DNA of 61,606 nucleotides from Elusimicrobiota bacterium (GTDB lineage Bacteria; Elusimicrobiota; Elusimicrobia; UBA1565; UBA9628): assembly GCA_027327915.1 (NCBI GenBank), contig DAHVWT010000002.1, positions 1 through 61,606 on the forward strand. Direction: 5' to 3'. The position numbers and the translations under genes were made by a program. The number at the start of each line of letters is the position of its first letter. The first letter of the stretch is position 1. The notes under the pieces are model-generated. The model was given only the letters and a program-made list of their open reading frames with translations, ran no database searches and was not told the origin of the DNA. Shown here piece by piece: positions 50,491-61,606 of this stretch.

Positions 50491-51872
50491 CGCGCGGCTC
50501 CGTAATCGACCACATCCTGTCCGATAAGCCTCTCGATCGTGGCCACGTCCGTCAGGTAGGAATAATAATCGGTCCTCTCGGTGATGAGAGTCTGCATCCA
50601 AAACGAGACCGCCCCCGCCGCCTCCAGGATCGTGGTCGCCTCCCTTTGATACCGGTCGATCGAGGTGTCGGCCGCAAGCCTGGCGACCGAAAAGAGATGG
50701 CGCCGCCTCTCGTCATCGCTTCGATGCGCGGCGGCGCGTATTCGGGCGGAGACGTAAGCCTGGCGCAGGGATTGATACTGGGTCTTGTAGTTCATCTGGG
50801 CGATGGCCAGGTCCTTCTGCCTCTGGGCGATCCGCGCGTTGATCTCGCCCCAGTTAAAGAGCTGTTGGGTGATGTTGAGATCCACCTGTCCCCCGCGTCC
50901 CCAGGAGGGAGCGAATGCCTGCATGAAATTCTTATAGCGCCAGGGCTCGATGCCGCCGTAGCCGTAGTCGAGACCGACGCTCATCTGGGGAAGCCACTCC
51001 GCCCGCTGGGCGCGCAGCGCCCATGTCGCGGCCCGCACCTGGGCTCGCAGGGACTCGAGGCTCGGATTCTTGAGAACGTCCTCGTCGGGAGGGACGGCCG
51101 GAAGCGACTTGATGGGCCCGAGCAGGATCTCGTCTCCCCCCGCCTTCCCGACGATCAAGGCCAGAAGCTCCCGGGCGCCGCGCATCCCGGCTCGCGTGAG
51201 GTCGCGATTCAGCTTGAGATCCGAAAGTTGCGTCCTGACGTTGAGAAGGTCGAATGGCGGCGCCCGTCCGACCGTATATCGCGGAAGGACGCTGAGTTGG
51301 AGACGGTAAAGCTGCTTTTCCACGCGGTTCATCATCGCGATCGAGTCCGAACTCTGGAGAATCGAGAAGTAGAGCGTCTTGACCAGGAGCTCCACGTCGA
51401 GCTTGCTGGCGATCCGGCCCGCCACGGCGGCATCGAGCTCCTTGCGGCGCTGGGTCCCGGTTTTCCAGAGCGCGTCGAAGGGGTTGATATCTTGTTGCAA
51501 GTGGATAAAATCGTAGTTGGTCGCCACGTTCTGGATGGAGGCGTCATTGGATTGCTGGTTTGCGGCGTAAGCCCAGAGATGCGGCAGGCGCTTGGCCGTC
51601 CATTCCTTGAGGGCCTTTTGGGCCTTTTCCGCCTGGAGGATGCCGATGATTCTTTGCGGCGAGAACCGCAGCGCGAGACGGAGGCAGTCCGACAGGCTCA
51701 AGGACTGCGCCGGCGAAGGCGGCGGCGCCGGCGCGGTCAGCTCCTGATCCGACGAGGAAGCCGGCGGGGTCTTCGAGGCCGCGGGAAAATGGGAAGGCGA
51801 TGAAGCCGCCGCGAAGGCGAGGCGAGGCATGAGGATCGCGGCGGCGCAGAGCGCGAGGAATCGGTCTCGCAT
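50487..51872 (-). CDS. TolC-family outer-membrane efflux protein
   Basis: 461 aa from the ATG at 51872, which opens a signal peptide (FLALCAAAILMPRLAFAAA). Longer readings run through the non-coding gap upstream. Two OEP repeats: LSLSDCLRLALRFSPQRIIG and the matching RAQVRAATWALRAQRAEWLP, each followed by long helices (VELLVKTLYFSILQSSDSIA, QYQSLRQAYVSARIRAAAHR). TolC trimers form the outer-membrane exit duct. First gene of the operon, with TAATAT about 20 bp before the start as a possible -10 box. Confidence 0.88.
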   Translation of the reverse strand: MRDRFLALCAAAILMPRLAFAAASSPSHFPAASKTPPASSSDQELTAPAPPPSPAQSLSLSDCLRLALRFSPQRIIGILQAEKAQKALKEWTAKRLPHLWAYAANQQSNDASIQNVATNYDFIHLQQDINPFDALWKTGTQRRKELDAAVAGRIASKLDVELLVKTLYFSILQSSDSIAMMNRVEKQLYRLQLSVLPRYTVGRAPPFDLLNVRTQLSDLKLNRDLTRAGMRGARELLALIVGKAGGDEILLGPIKSLPAVPPDEDVLKNPSLESLRAQVRAATWALRAQRAEWLPQMSVGLDYGYGGIEPWRYKNFMQAFAPSWGRGGQVDLNITQQLFNWGEINARIAQRQKDLAIAQMNYKTQYQSLRQAYVSARIRAAAHRSDDERRRHLFSVARLAADTSIDRYQREATTILEAAGAVSFWMQTLITERTDYYSYLTDVATIERLIGQDVVDYGAAR

Positions 51873-51980
51873 CCGATTTATATTACCAATGTTCCGTTTC
51901 AACCGCCAAATTCGCGCGCCTCCTCGGATCCCGGCCTTCGCCGCCTGTCGGCAAGAAGGCCGGGATGACGTATAGAAATG

Positions 51981-52013
51981 AGGGCCCCCGCCCTTCCAGG
52001 CGGGGGCCCTTTT
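51981..52013. terminator. Strong GC hairpin between tolC and groEL
   Basis: AGGGCCCCCGCC (51981-51992) pairs perfectly with GGCGGGGGCCCT (51999-52010) over a six-base loop, with TTT following on the plus strand. On the minus strand, where groEL transcription arrives from 52051, it is preceded by AAA and followed by CATTTC, so the T tract is weak. It still probably ends the groESL transcript. The rest of the 51873-52050 gap holds the tolC leader. Confidence 0.6.
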
Positions 52014-52050
52014 CGTCGTCGGCGGCCAAGCCGCCGTTAAGCCTGCGCGA

Positions 52051-54016
<1,966 letters not shown>

Positions 54017-54106
54017 TCTGTTTCCTCCTCCGCTTTCGATTTCCGTCTTTAATTAGAAGGCTGGCTGTTTCCTTTCATTTCTGGCACTCCAGCCTTGACA
54101 GCGCTC

Positions 54107-54136
54107 ATTTTATCACAGCCCCCCCAAAACTGTCAA
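54107..54136 (-). promoter_or_regulatory. Predicted sigma70-type promoter of groESL
   Basis: On the minus strand a perfect TTGACA (54136-54131) and TAAAAT (54112-54107) lie 18 bp apart. The -35 box sits in one arm of an inverted repeat, CTTGACAG (54094-54101) against CTGTCAAC (54130-54137), 7 of 8 bases. The leader is about 85 nt. The site overlaps the upstream region of the divergent HEAT gene. Confidence 0.6.
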
Positions 54137-54147
54137 CTGGCCAACGC

Positions 54148-54156
54148 GAGTGCTAA
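54148..54156 (-). promoter_or_regulatory. CIRCE-like half site (TTAGCACTC)
   Basis: TTAGCACTC reads exactly on the minus strand just upstream of the groESL -35 box. The matching GAGTGCTAA is not at the canonical 9-bp spacing; only a weak CAGTTGACA lies there. A second partial half, GAGTGCCAG, is at 54081-54089, 58 bp away. HrcA control is therefore possible but decayed or split. Confidence 0.35.
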
Positions 54157-54165
54157 CAAAGAATC

Positions 54166-55122
54166 ATGGTGAATACCGGCGCCTGGCACCATGGCTTGTC
54201 TGACCTCGAACAGTTTAACTACAATCCCAAGGTGCCCAAGCCTCAGGCCGCCGCCCAAGCCCTAACCCTCCCTTTCCTTTTAGGCCTCGGCGCCTGCGTG
54301 GGGCTTCCACCCGCGGGCGGCCCGAATCACGGAGCGACATCCACCGCGGACGCCCAAGCTCCCGGCGCGACCGCCCCGACGGCGGCCCACGCCGCCAAGA
54401 CGCCCGTCGACCCCCAGATCCTCCAAACCCTGCTCCAGCTCTTCGACAACCAGGACACGTTTCAGGTCAGTCTGAGCGGCGCCGCCGGCACGCCGGAAGG
54501 AGACCTCGCCACGGTCGGCTCCCCCCAGGGCTTCGCCCTGAGAAACTATTACTTCCACCTGGGCATCCCGTTGGCGAGAGCCTTCTCGTTCGACGACTCC
54601 GATCCGATGATCCAGAAGAAGCTCAAGACCGCGGCCTATTACGACCAGAACTCCCAGACGCGCTCCGCGGCGATGATCCTGCTGGCCCAGCGTCAAGACA
54701 TCAACGACAAACCCGTGTTCGACCAGGCCCTTCAATTCTTCGACCACTCCGTGCGCTTCGGCGCCATGGAGGCCTTGGCCGTGTGGGGGCACCCGTCGAC
54801 GGCGATCCACATGCTCAACTCCTACAGGAAGCAGGAAAATATCCCGATCCTCAAGATTTACGCCGCGACGATGATGGCGAGGCTCGGGAGCGATCGAGGC
54901 CTCGCCGCCCTGCGCGACAGCCTGCAAAACAACGGCAGCTGGGTCGTCCAGGCGATGGCGGCCCGGGCGCTCGGCAATTACGGCTCGGCCCAGGACTACG
55001 ACACCATGATCTCCCTCATCAGCCAGGCGAGCCAGAATGATTTTCTCCTGGCGGAATACTGCGTGGCCGCGCTCAAGCTCTTCCCTAAAAAATCCGCCGC
55101 GACGGCGCAGCAGCCGCTATGA
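54166..55122 (+). CDS. Exported HEAT-repeat protein, candidate lipoprotein
   Basis: 318 aa from the ATG at 54166. A GTG at 54232 (MPKPQAAAQA) would give a normal lipoprotein leader ending LPFLLGLGAC, so the true start may be there. A Pro/Ala/Thr linker to about residue 80 follows. Then helical HEAT-like repeats: DNDPMIQKK-type units such as QTRSAAMILLAQRQ, SVRFGAMEALAVWGHPS, PILKIYAATMMARLGSD and WVVQAMAARALGNYGSAQD. HEAT arrays bind other proteins. The next gene is a paralogous HEAT protein overlapping by 4 bp, then exbB-exbD-tonB. Divergent from groES over 149 bp. Confidence 0.8.
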   Translation: MVNTGAWHHGLSDLEQFNYNPKVPKPQAAAQALTLPFLLGLGACVGLPPAGGPNHGATSTADAQAPGATAPTAAHAAKTPVDPQILQTLLQLFDNQDTFQVSLSGAAGTPEGDLATVGSPQGFALRNYYFHLGIPLARAFSFDDSDPMIQKKLKTAAYYDQNSQTRSAAMILLAQRQDINDKPVFDQALQFFDHSVRFGAMEALAVWGHPSTAIHMLNSYRKQENIPILKIYAATMMARLGSDRGLAALRDSLQNNGSWVVQAMAARALGNYGSAQDYDTMISLISQASQNDFLLAEYCVAALKLFPKKSAATAQQPL

Positions 55123-56048
55123 TCGAAAGCTGCGAAAAGCAAAAGAAGGCCACGGAAGGCCACGGAAGGCTACGAACCTCTTTGCCATCTTCTCGCATTT
55201 CGCGGTTTTCCGTTGCCCTCCGTTGCCTTCTTTTGCTTTCCGTTGCCTTCTGCGGCCTTCCGCCGCGCGCGGCGGCACAGGGCGCCGCGCCGCCGCAGCC
55301 CGTCTACGAGCTCGCCCCCCTCGTCATCACCGCTCCCCGTCTCAAGTTGCCGCCCCAGGCCGTCCTCAACCCCAATATCGACGCCGACCTTCTCGAGTTG
55401 CTCCAGAACCACGCCTCCGAGCGTCCGACCGGCGCCAATGCCCTCGATCCATCCCTCCAGGACCTCGCGTCGCTGACGACGATCGACGGGTATAACTTGC
55501 AGACCCGCTACACCCAGTTGGGATTCCTATTGACCGAGGGCCTCGCGGGAGCCAAGCGCCTGGATCTCCAGGCGGCCCTTCAAAACACCGCCCAATCGGC
55601 GACAAACCCGCAGATCCAAGCCTCCGCCATCGTCGCCCTGGCCTATACGAAAGACCCCCAATTCCTCGGTATTTTTCAGCAGGCGCTCAACCCGAACTCG
55701 AATTTGACGGCGCGATTCGCGGCCATCGAGGCCCTCACCCTCCTGGGAGGAGATGTCGCCCACCAAGCCGTATTCAATGCCGCCCAATCGGACCCCGAGC
55801 TCATCCTTCAGATTTACGCGGCGAACGCCCTGGCGAATTTCGGGGATGCCACCACTGGGAAAACCATCCTTTTGAGCCATTATCAGGACCCGGATTGGCT
55901 GGTCCGGGCGATGGCGACCCATTACTTGGGACTCATCGGCGATCAAAACACCTACCAACTCCTTTTCCTCCAGCTTCAGACGGAAACCCAGCCCGTGGTC
56001 CTCGCCGAGCTATGCTCGGCGCTGATACGGTTAAGAAACACCCAATAA
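55119..56048 (+). CDS. Second exported HEAT-repeat protein
   Basis: 309 aa from an ATG overlapping the previous stop by 4 bp. Residues about 31-53 are a signal-peptide core (FSVALRCLLLLSVAFCGLPP) encoded by the decamer repeat at 55145-55260; the 30-bp beat puts VA at 10-residue spacing. The mature part starts near QGAAPPQPVYELAPLVITAP and continues with HEAT-like units: IQASAIVALAYTKDPQF, LTARFAAIEALTLLGGDV, LILQIYAANALANFGDAT and WLVRAMATHYLGLIGDQN. It looks like a paralogue of the preceding protein. Seven bp before exbB, so both HEAT proteins likely work with the TonB motor. Confidence 0.82.
   Translation: MIESCEKQKKATEGHGRLRTSLPSSRISRFSVALRCLLLLSVAFCGLPPRAAAQGAAPPQPVYELAPLVITAPRLKLPPQAVLNPNIDADLLELLQNHASERPTGANALDPSLQDLASLTTIDGYNLQTRYTQLGFLLTEGLAGAKRLDLQAALQNTAQSATNPQIQASAIVALAYTKDPQFLGIFQQALNPNSNLTARFAAIEALTLLGGDVAHQAVFNAAQSDPELILQIYAANALANFGDATTGKTILLSHYQDPDWLVRAMATHYLGLIGDQNTYQLLFLQLQTETQPVVLAELCSALIRLRNTQ
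55145..55260. repeat. Decamer-period inverted repeat element, copy 2 (inside a CDS)
   Basis: Three tandem GAAGGCYACG decamers (55145-55174) face five decamers in the opposite sense (55211-55260: CGTTGCCCTC, CGTTGCCTTC, TTTTGCTTTC, CGTTGCCTTC, TGCGGCCTTC), all in exact 10-bp register. The consensus CGTNGCYTTC is the same as copy 1 at 33308-33363. The whole element is translated as the leader of the second HEAT protein. Confidence 0.65.
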
Positions 56049-56055
56049 GCCCCTA

Positions 56056-56658
56056 ATGAACGTCCCCTTGGTCTCAGCCATGGCGTATTCCGGCGGCGAT
56101 TGGGTCATCTATCTATTGCTCGCGTGCTCCATTCTCGCCGTCGCGGTTATCGTCGAACGTGGAATCGTCGTTTATCGCGAAAATAAGGCTCTCGGAAGGC
56201 TCGCCGCCGCTTTGGACTCGGGCTCCGCGGACTTGAAAGCGATCGATAAGGCGGCGCAAGTCGGCGACGGAGCGGCCCTGCGCGTCGCCCGGGCGGCGTT
56301 CTCGGCAGGCCGCGCTCGCGGAGAGATCGACGAGGTCCTCAACGAGGCCGCGAATCGCGAGCGGCCGGGCCTTGAAAAGCGTCTGCTGATTCTGGGGACT
56401 CTCGGCAACAACGCCCCCTTCATCGGCCTCCTGGGCACCGTTCTGGGCGTCATCAAGGCCTTCCACGATCTCGCCATCACCTCGGCCGGGCCCGAGGTCG
56501 TCATGTCGGGGCTCTCGCAGGCCCTGGTCGCGACCGCGACGGGGCTCTTCGTCGCCATTCCCTGCGTTATCGCCTTCAACTTCTTCCAGAAAAAGACGCG
56601 GGATCTGCTCTCCGAGACCGACACCCTTTGCCGCTCGGCCCTGCGCCGGCCCGCATAG
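56056..56658 (+). CDS. exbB: ExbB/TolQ-family proton channel protein
   Basis: 200 aa. Three membrane segments: about 16-37 (WVIYLLLACSILAVAVIVER), about 108-130 and about 152-175. The signature LLGTLGNNAPFIGLLGTVLG-type region reads LGTLGNNAPFIGLLGTVLGV, and ALVATATGLFVAIPCVIAFN follows with the conserved Thr and Pro. It forms the pentameric channel around ExbD that powers TonB. Six bp before exbD. Naming as ExbB instead of TolQ rests on the tonB-like gene downstream. Confidence 0.9.
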   Translation: MNVPLVSAMAYSGGDWVIYLLLACSILAVAVIVERGIVVYRENKALGRLAAALDSGSADLKAIDKAAQVGDGAALRVARAAFSAGRARGEIDEVLNEAANRERPGLEKRLLILGTLGNNAPFIGLLGTVLGVIKAFHDLAITSAGPEVVMSGLSQALVATATGLFVAIPCVIAFNFFQKKTRDLLSETDTLCRSALRRPA

Positions 56659-56664
56659 CCGTCC

Positions 56665-57066
56665 GTGGCCGCCTCCTCCGGCAACGAAGCCTCCATCACG
56701 GGGATCAACGTCACGCCGCTCGTCGACATCCTGCTCGTCGTCCTCATCATCTTCATGACCACGGCCCCCCTCATCCACCGCCGGGCGATCAAGGTGGCTC
56801 TCCCGCAAGCGGCTCACTCGAGCCGCGAGGCGCCCCAGGCGATCAACCTCGTCGTGGACGCCGCGGGCGACGTCCTTTATCATGGCAGAAGAATCGGGCC
56901 GGCGGCGCTCTCAAGCTTTCTCTCGATCCAGGCCAAAAGCGCCCCGGGACAACGCGTATCTCTTTCCGCGGACAAGGGCGCGCACTACGGCGATGTGATC
57001 CGGGCGCTCGACGCGATCCGCGGGGCCGGGCTCAGCCGCGTCGGGCTCGAGGTCTCGCCTCCTTAA
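56665..57066 (+). CDS. exbD: ExbD/TolR-family protein
   Basis: 133 aa from a GTG at 56665. The single TM is ITGINVTPLVDILLVVLIIF with the proton-carrying Asp21, followed by MTTAPLIHRRAIKVALPQA, the family's post-TM sequence. A periplasmic domain (NLVVDAAGDVLYHGRR, YGDVIRALDAIRGAGLSRV) completes it. Works with ExbB. The tonB-like GTG lies 14 bp after its stop. Confidence 0.92.
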   Translation: MAASSGNEASITGINVTPLVDILLVVLIIFMTTAPLIHRRAIKVALPQAAHSSREAPQAINLVVDAAGDVLYHGRRIGPAALSSFLSIQAKSAPGQRVSLSADKGAHYGDVIRALDAIRGAGLSRVGLEVSPP

Positions 57067-57080
57067 AAGAAGACAGGAAG

Positions 57081-57968
57081 GTGACAGCAGCGGGTTGTCT
57101 TGACTGGCGCGGCTTCTCCCGCCGCGAACGGCTTTTTCTTTCCTGTCTGGCAGGCTCCATCGTCTTGCATGCCGCGCTTCTCTTCATGCCGTGGCCCCAG
57201 CGTGCGGCGCCCAAGCCGATGGAGGTCGACCTGACCCTGCCCTCGGTTCCCGGGCCCGGCGTCGGCGGCATGCGCGGTCCCGGCAAAAAACCCAACATCC
57301 CGCTGGGCGTTCCCGAGGCGCCAAAGCCCGCTCCCGCCCCCCCGGCGGCCAAAGCGCCCATCCCCGCGCCTCGGGCGGCCCCGGCGAAAGCGGCGGCGCC
57401 CGTGCCGCCGGCCGTTCCTCACCCGCCGGCGCCGGCTCTCCATACCGCTCCTCCCACTGTCCCGGCGGCCCCGGCCTCCACCCCTCAAAAAGCGCCCCCC
57501 CACGCATTGCCGGCTCCGACCCCGTCGGCGCCCGCCCCGGCGAAAAGCCTCCTGTCCGGCAGCCCCGCCGCGGGCGTCGCGAGCCCCGTCTCGGGATCGG
57601 CGCGGAGCTCCAAGGCCCCGGGACTGGGGATGCCTTTCGGGAAAGGCTCCGGTCTCCCGGGCGGGGGCGGCGGTCCCATCATCATCCCCCCGCGCCTCCT
57701 TAACGCCGACGAGATTCTGGCCGCCCTGCGCCGCTACTACCCGGAAATCGAGCGGCGGCAAGGGAAAGAAGGAACCGTCAATCTCTATCTCCATATCGGC
57801 GCCGACGGGCTCATCCATGACATCGATATCGCGAGGACCGCCGGCCCTTATTTTGACGCCGCGGCCGAGAAAGTGGCGCGGCTCATGCGCTTCGCCCCCG
57901 CCGAAAACGCCGTTGGCCCCGTCCCCGTCAAGATCGCGCAGCCCTTCGTCTTTAAGCTGACGGATTAG
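57081..57968 (+). CDS. tonB: TonB-like energy-transducing protein
   Basis: 295 aa from a GTG at 57081. TM helix LFLSCLAGSIVLHAALLF holds the conserved Ser-x3-His (SIVLH) that couples to ExbB/ExbD. A roughly 130-residue Pro/Ala-rich spacer (KPAPAPPAAKAPIPAP) spans the periplasm, then a Gly run (PGGGGGP). The C-terminal TonB box-binding domain has RYYPEIERRQGKEGTVNLYL, IGADGLIHDIDIARTAG and FDAAAEKVARLMRFAPAEN. It should energise an outer-membrane receptor or the HEAT proteins upstream. No TonB-dependent receptor lies in this window. Confidence 0.87.
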   Translation: MTAAGCLDWRGFSRRERLFLSCLAGSIVLHAALLFMPWPQRAAPKPMEVDLTLPSVPGPGVGGMRGPGKKPNIPLGVPEAPKPAPAPPAAKAPIPAPRAAPAKAAAPVPPAVPHPPAPALHTAPPTVPAAPASTPQKAPPHALPAPTPSAPAPAKSLLSGSPAAGVASPVSGSARSSKAPGLGMPFGKGSGLPGGGGGPIIIPPRLLNADEILAALRRYYPEIERRQGKEGTVNLYLHIGADGLIHDIDIARTAGPYFDAAAEKVARLMRFAPAENAVGPVPVKIAQPFVFKLTD

Positions 57969-57991
57969 ACGACGAGGGCCTGCGCGATGCC

Positions 57992-59128
57992 CTACGAGCC
58001 CTTGAGCATCCGCGAAAGCTCCTCTCCATAGCGGAGGCGCTTGGCGGGGCTCAGGGCGGAGAGGCAGTCGGCCTCCCCCCGCGCGACGCGGGAGGCGAGC
58101 TCCCGAAGGACGGAGCCCGAGAGCACCGCGGCCGGATCGAGGCCCTCCGCCTCGGCGCGGGTTTTGCGCCAAAGCTTGAGGTCTCCCAGGAGCTTGCGCT
58201 CCCTTGCGCTCATGCGCTCCGAGGGCTCCCGTTCGGGCCTGGCGGGAGCCGGCAGGTGCCTGGCGTTATGGACGATCTCGAGGATTTTCCCCGAATAGCG
58301 CTGACGCAGGTATTCCGAGAAGCCCGGGACTTTCGCGAGCTCCTCTTTCGTGCGAGGAGCGGCGACCGCGATTTTGAGCAAAAGATGATCCGGCATGATC
58401 CGGAAGCTCGCCCGGTCGCGCCGCTCGGCCTCCCGCTCCCGAAAAAGATAGAGATCCCTTAGAATGGGAAAGGCCGCGTCGGGGGCCGCGGAGCGGCCGC
58501 GGATGTCCCACCATCCCTCCGGGTCAAAGCCTCGAGACTGGGGGCCCGTCTCGGTCAGATCCTGGAAGGCTTCCCGGGCCTCCTCGAGGCGGCCCGCCTG
58601 TGCGAGCTTCGCCTCCAGGTTTTCGGAGAGCCTGAGGAGATAGTGCGTGTCCATTTGGGCGTATCGGACCTGCTCGGCCGACAGCGGCCGACATCCCCAG
58701 TCCGCCTTCTGGAATTTCTTCGAGAGCTTGACCGAGAAATGCGCCTCGATGAGCTTGGCGAGGCCCAGTTCCTTGAAGCCCAGGAGCCTTCCCGCGATCA
58801 TCGTGTCGAAGAGATTGACGAACTCGAAGCCGTAGTCGCGCTTCAAGCACATGACGTCGTATTCTCCCGCGTGAAAGACCTTCTCGATCGACGCGTCGGC
58901 GAGGAGCGGGCGCAGGGGCTCGAGATCCTTGACCGCCAAGGGATCGACGATGTAGTCGCGATCGATGGTCGAGATCTGGATCAGGCAGACCCGCTCTCTC
59001 CAGGCGTAGAAGCCGTTCGACTCCGTGTCGATCGCGAGCCTGGGGGAAGAACGGAAATCCTCCGCGGCCTCCCTCAGCTCCGCCTCCGTCGTGATGAAGA
59101 TCGGAGGCAGGACGGCGGCGGTTGTCAT
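57992..59128 (-). CDS. rnd: Ribonuclease D
   Basis: 378 aa from the ATG at 59128. DEDDy exonuclease motifs: AIDTESNGFYAW, HAGEYDVMCLKRD, LFDTMIAGRLLG and YAQMDTHYLL with the catalytic Tyr. KKFQKADWGCRPLSAEQVRY is typical of RNase D. A HRDC-like helical domain follows (KIAVAAPRTKEELAKVPGFS, then a second basic helical part). It trims the 3' ends of tRNA precursors. Convergent with tonB (23 bp apart) and divergent from secA. Confidence 0.92.
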   Translation of the reverse strand: MTTAAVLPPIFITTEAELREAAEDFRSSPRLAIDTESNGFYAWRERVCLIQISTIDRDYIVDPLAVKDLEPLRPLLADASIEKVFHAGEYDVMCLKRDYGFEFVNLFDTMIAGRLLGFKELGLAKLIEAHFSVKLSKKFQKADWGCRPLSAEQVRYAQMDTHYLLRLSENLEAKLAQAGRLEEAREAFQDLTETGPQSRGFDPEGWWDIRGRSAAPDAAFPILRDLYLFREREAERRDRASFRIMPDHLLLKIAVAAPRTKEELAKVPGFSEYLRQRYSGKILEIVHNARHLPAPARPEREPSERMSARERKLLGDLKLWRKTRAEAEGLDPAAVLSGSVLRELASRVARGEADCLSALSPAKRLRYGEELSRMLKGS

Positions 59129-59180
59129 GCGGCTGCCCTCTAAGGATGCGTCTTCGCGAATAGCCAACGTCCATAGTTTA

Positions 59181-59186
59181 TATAAT
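59181..59186 (+). promoter_or_regulatory. Possible -10 box for secA
   Basis: A perfect TATAAT lies 27 bp before the secA ATG in an AT-rich patch (59173-59192). No matching -35 box is seen at 17 bp, so the call is weak. Confidence 0.35.
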
Positions 59187-59212
59187 TTGGACATCGGCCT
59201 CGCCGTCTTTTC

Positions 59213-61606
<2,394 letters not shown>

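Noticed and set aside
54130..54156. Canonical CIRCE element
   Set aside because: Only one half (TTAGCACTC) is exact; the partner at 9-bp spacing matches at few positions.
55145..55260. CRISPR array
   Set aside because: The 10-bp units are contiguous without spacers and are translated; there are no cas genes.

Overview
The window is a GC-rich, gene-dense stretch of a Gram-negative-type bacterial chromosome. It carries a TolC/RND efflux operon, ExbB/ExbD/TonB, an outer-membrane PorV/PorQ-like protein and many signal peptides. The mix of a kelch propeller protein with a FlgD/type-IX-like C-terminal domain, a PorV-like protein, HEAT-repeat proteins and a SUF-only iron-sulfur operon resembles uncultured Elusimicrobiota or a related phylum. 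That placement is inference and moderate at best. Genes abut or overlap by 1-25 bp (104 bp once), and no gene-free gap exceeds 300 bp.

Layout. 1-888: end of an integrated element, with a 5'-truncated tyrosine recombinase and a tRNA-Cys 3' fragment (candidate attachment site). 980-3004 (minus): exported methyltransferase and exported phospholipase D-like protein. 3096-9047 (plus): family-39 glycosyltransferase, DUF4175-like membrane protein, CCA-type nucleotidyltransferase. 9044-11766 (minus): Prc protease behind a tandem PC4-like protein. 11871-12764 (plus): methyltransferase. 12721-20098 (minus): six-gene operon of an HTH-receiver regulator, a ThDP enzyme, an O-methyltransferase, an orphan family-5 solute-binding protein, a cupin and a hybrid histidine kinase, facing a tandem-receiver protein at 20231-21064. 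I regard this as the most intriguing unit. 21061-23524 (minus): ParA with a small basic partner, HAD phosphatase, cyclophilin.

23655-33308 (plus): an unbroken run sufC-B-D-Rieske-sufS-U-T-Rrf2-nfu, then PHP phosphoesterase, glycerophosphodiesterase, a YyaL-like protein and pterin dehydratase. It is preceded by a good promoter overlapping an IscR type-1-like operator. 33452-39848 (plus): giant kelch protein, PorV-like protein, coiled-coil protein. 39845-40988 (minus): QueD/PTPS-like enzyme and SDR. 41022-42440 (plus): sensor kinase. 42416-46622 (minus): maf, cutA, pyruvate kinase, ACT-malic enzyme, DUF167. 46763-51872 (minus): TolC / minimal fusion lipoprotein / RND operon. 52051-54016 (minus): groES-groEL. 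54166-57968 (plus): two exported HEAT proteins plus exbB-exbD-tonB. 57992-59128 (minus): RNase D. 59213-end (plus): secA, cut by the window edge.

Other notable sequence signals are a 10-bp-period repeat family at 33308-33363 and 55145-55260, whose second copy encodes the hydrophobic core of a signal peptide, a receiver domain that has lost its phospho-acceptor Asp, and a split or decayed CIRCE-like element at groESL.
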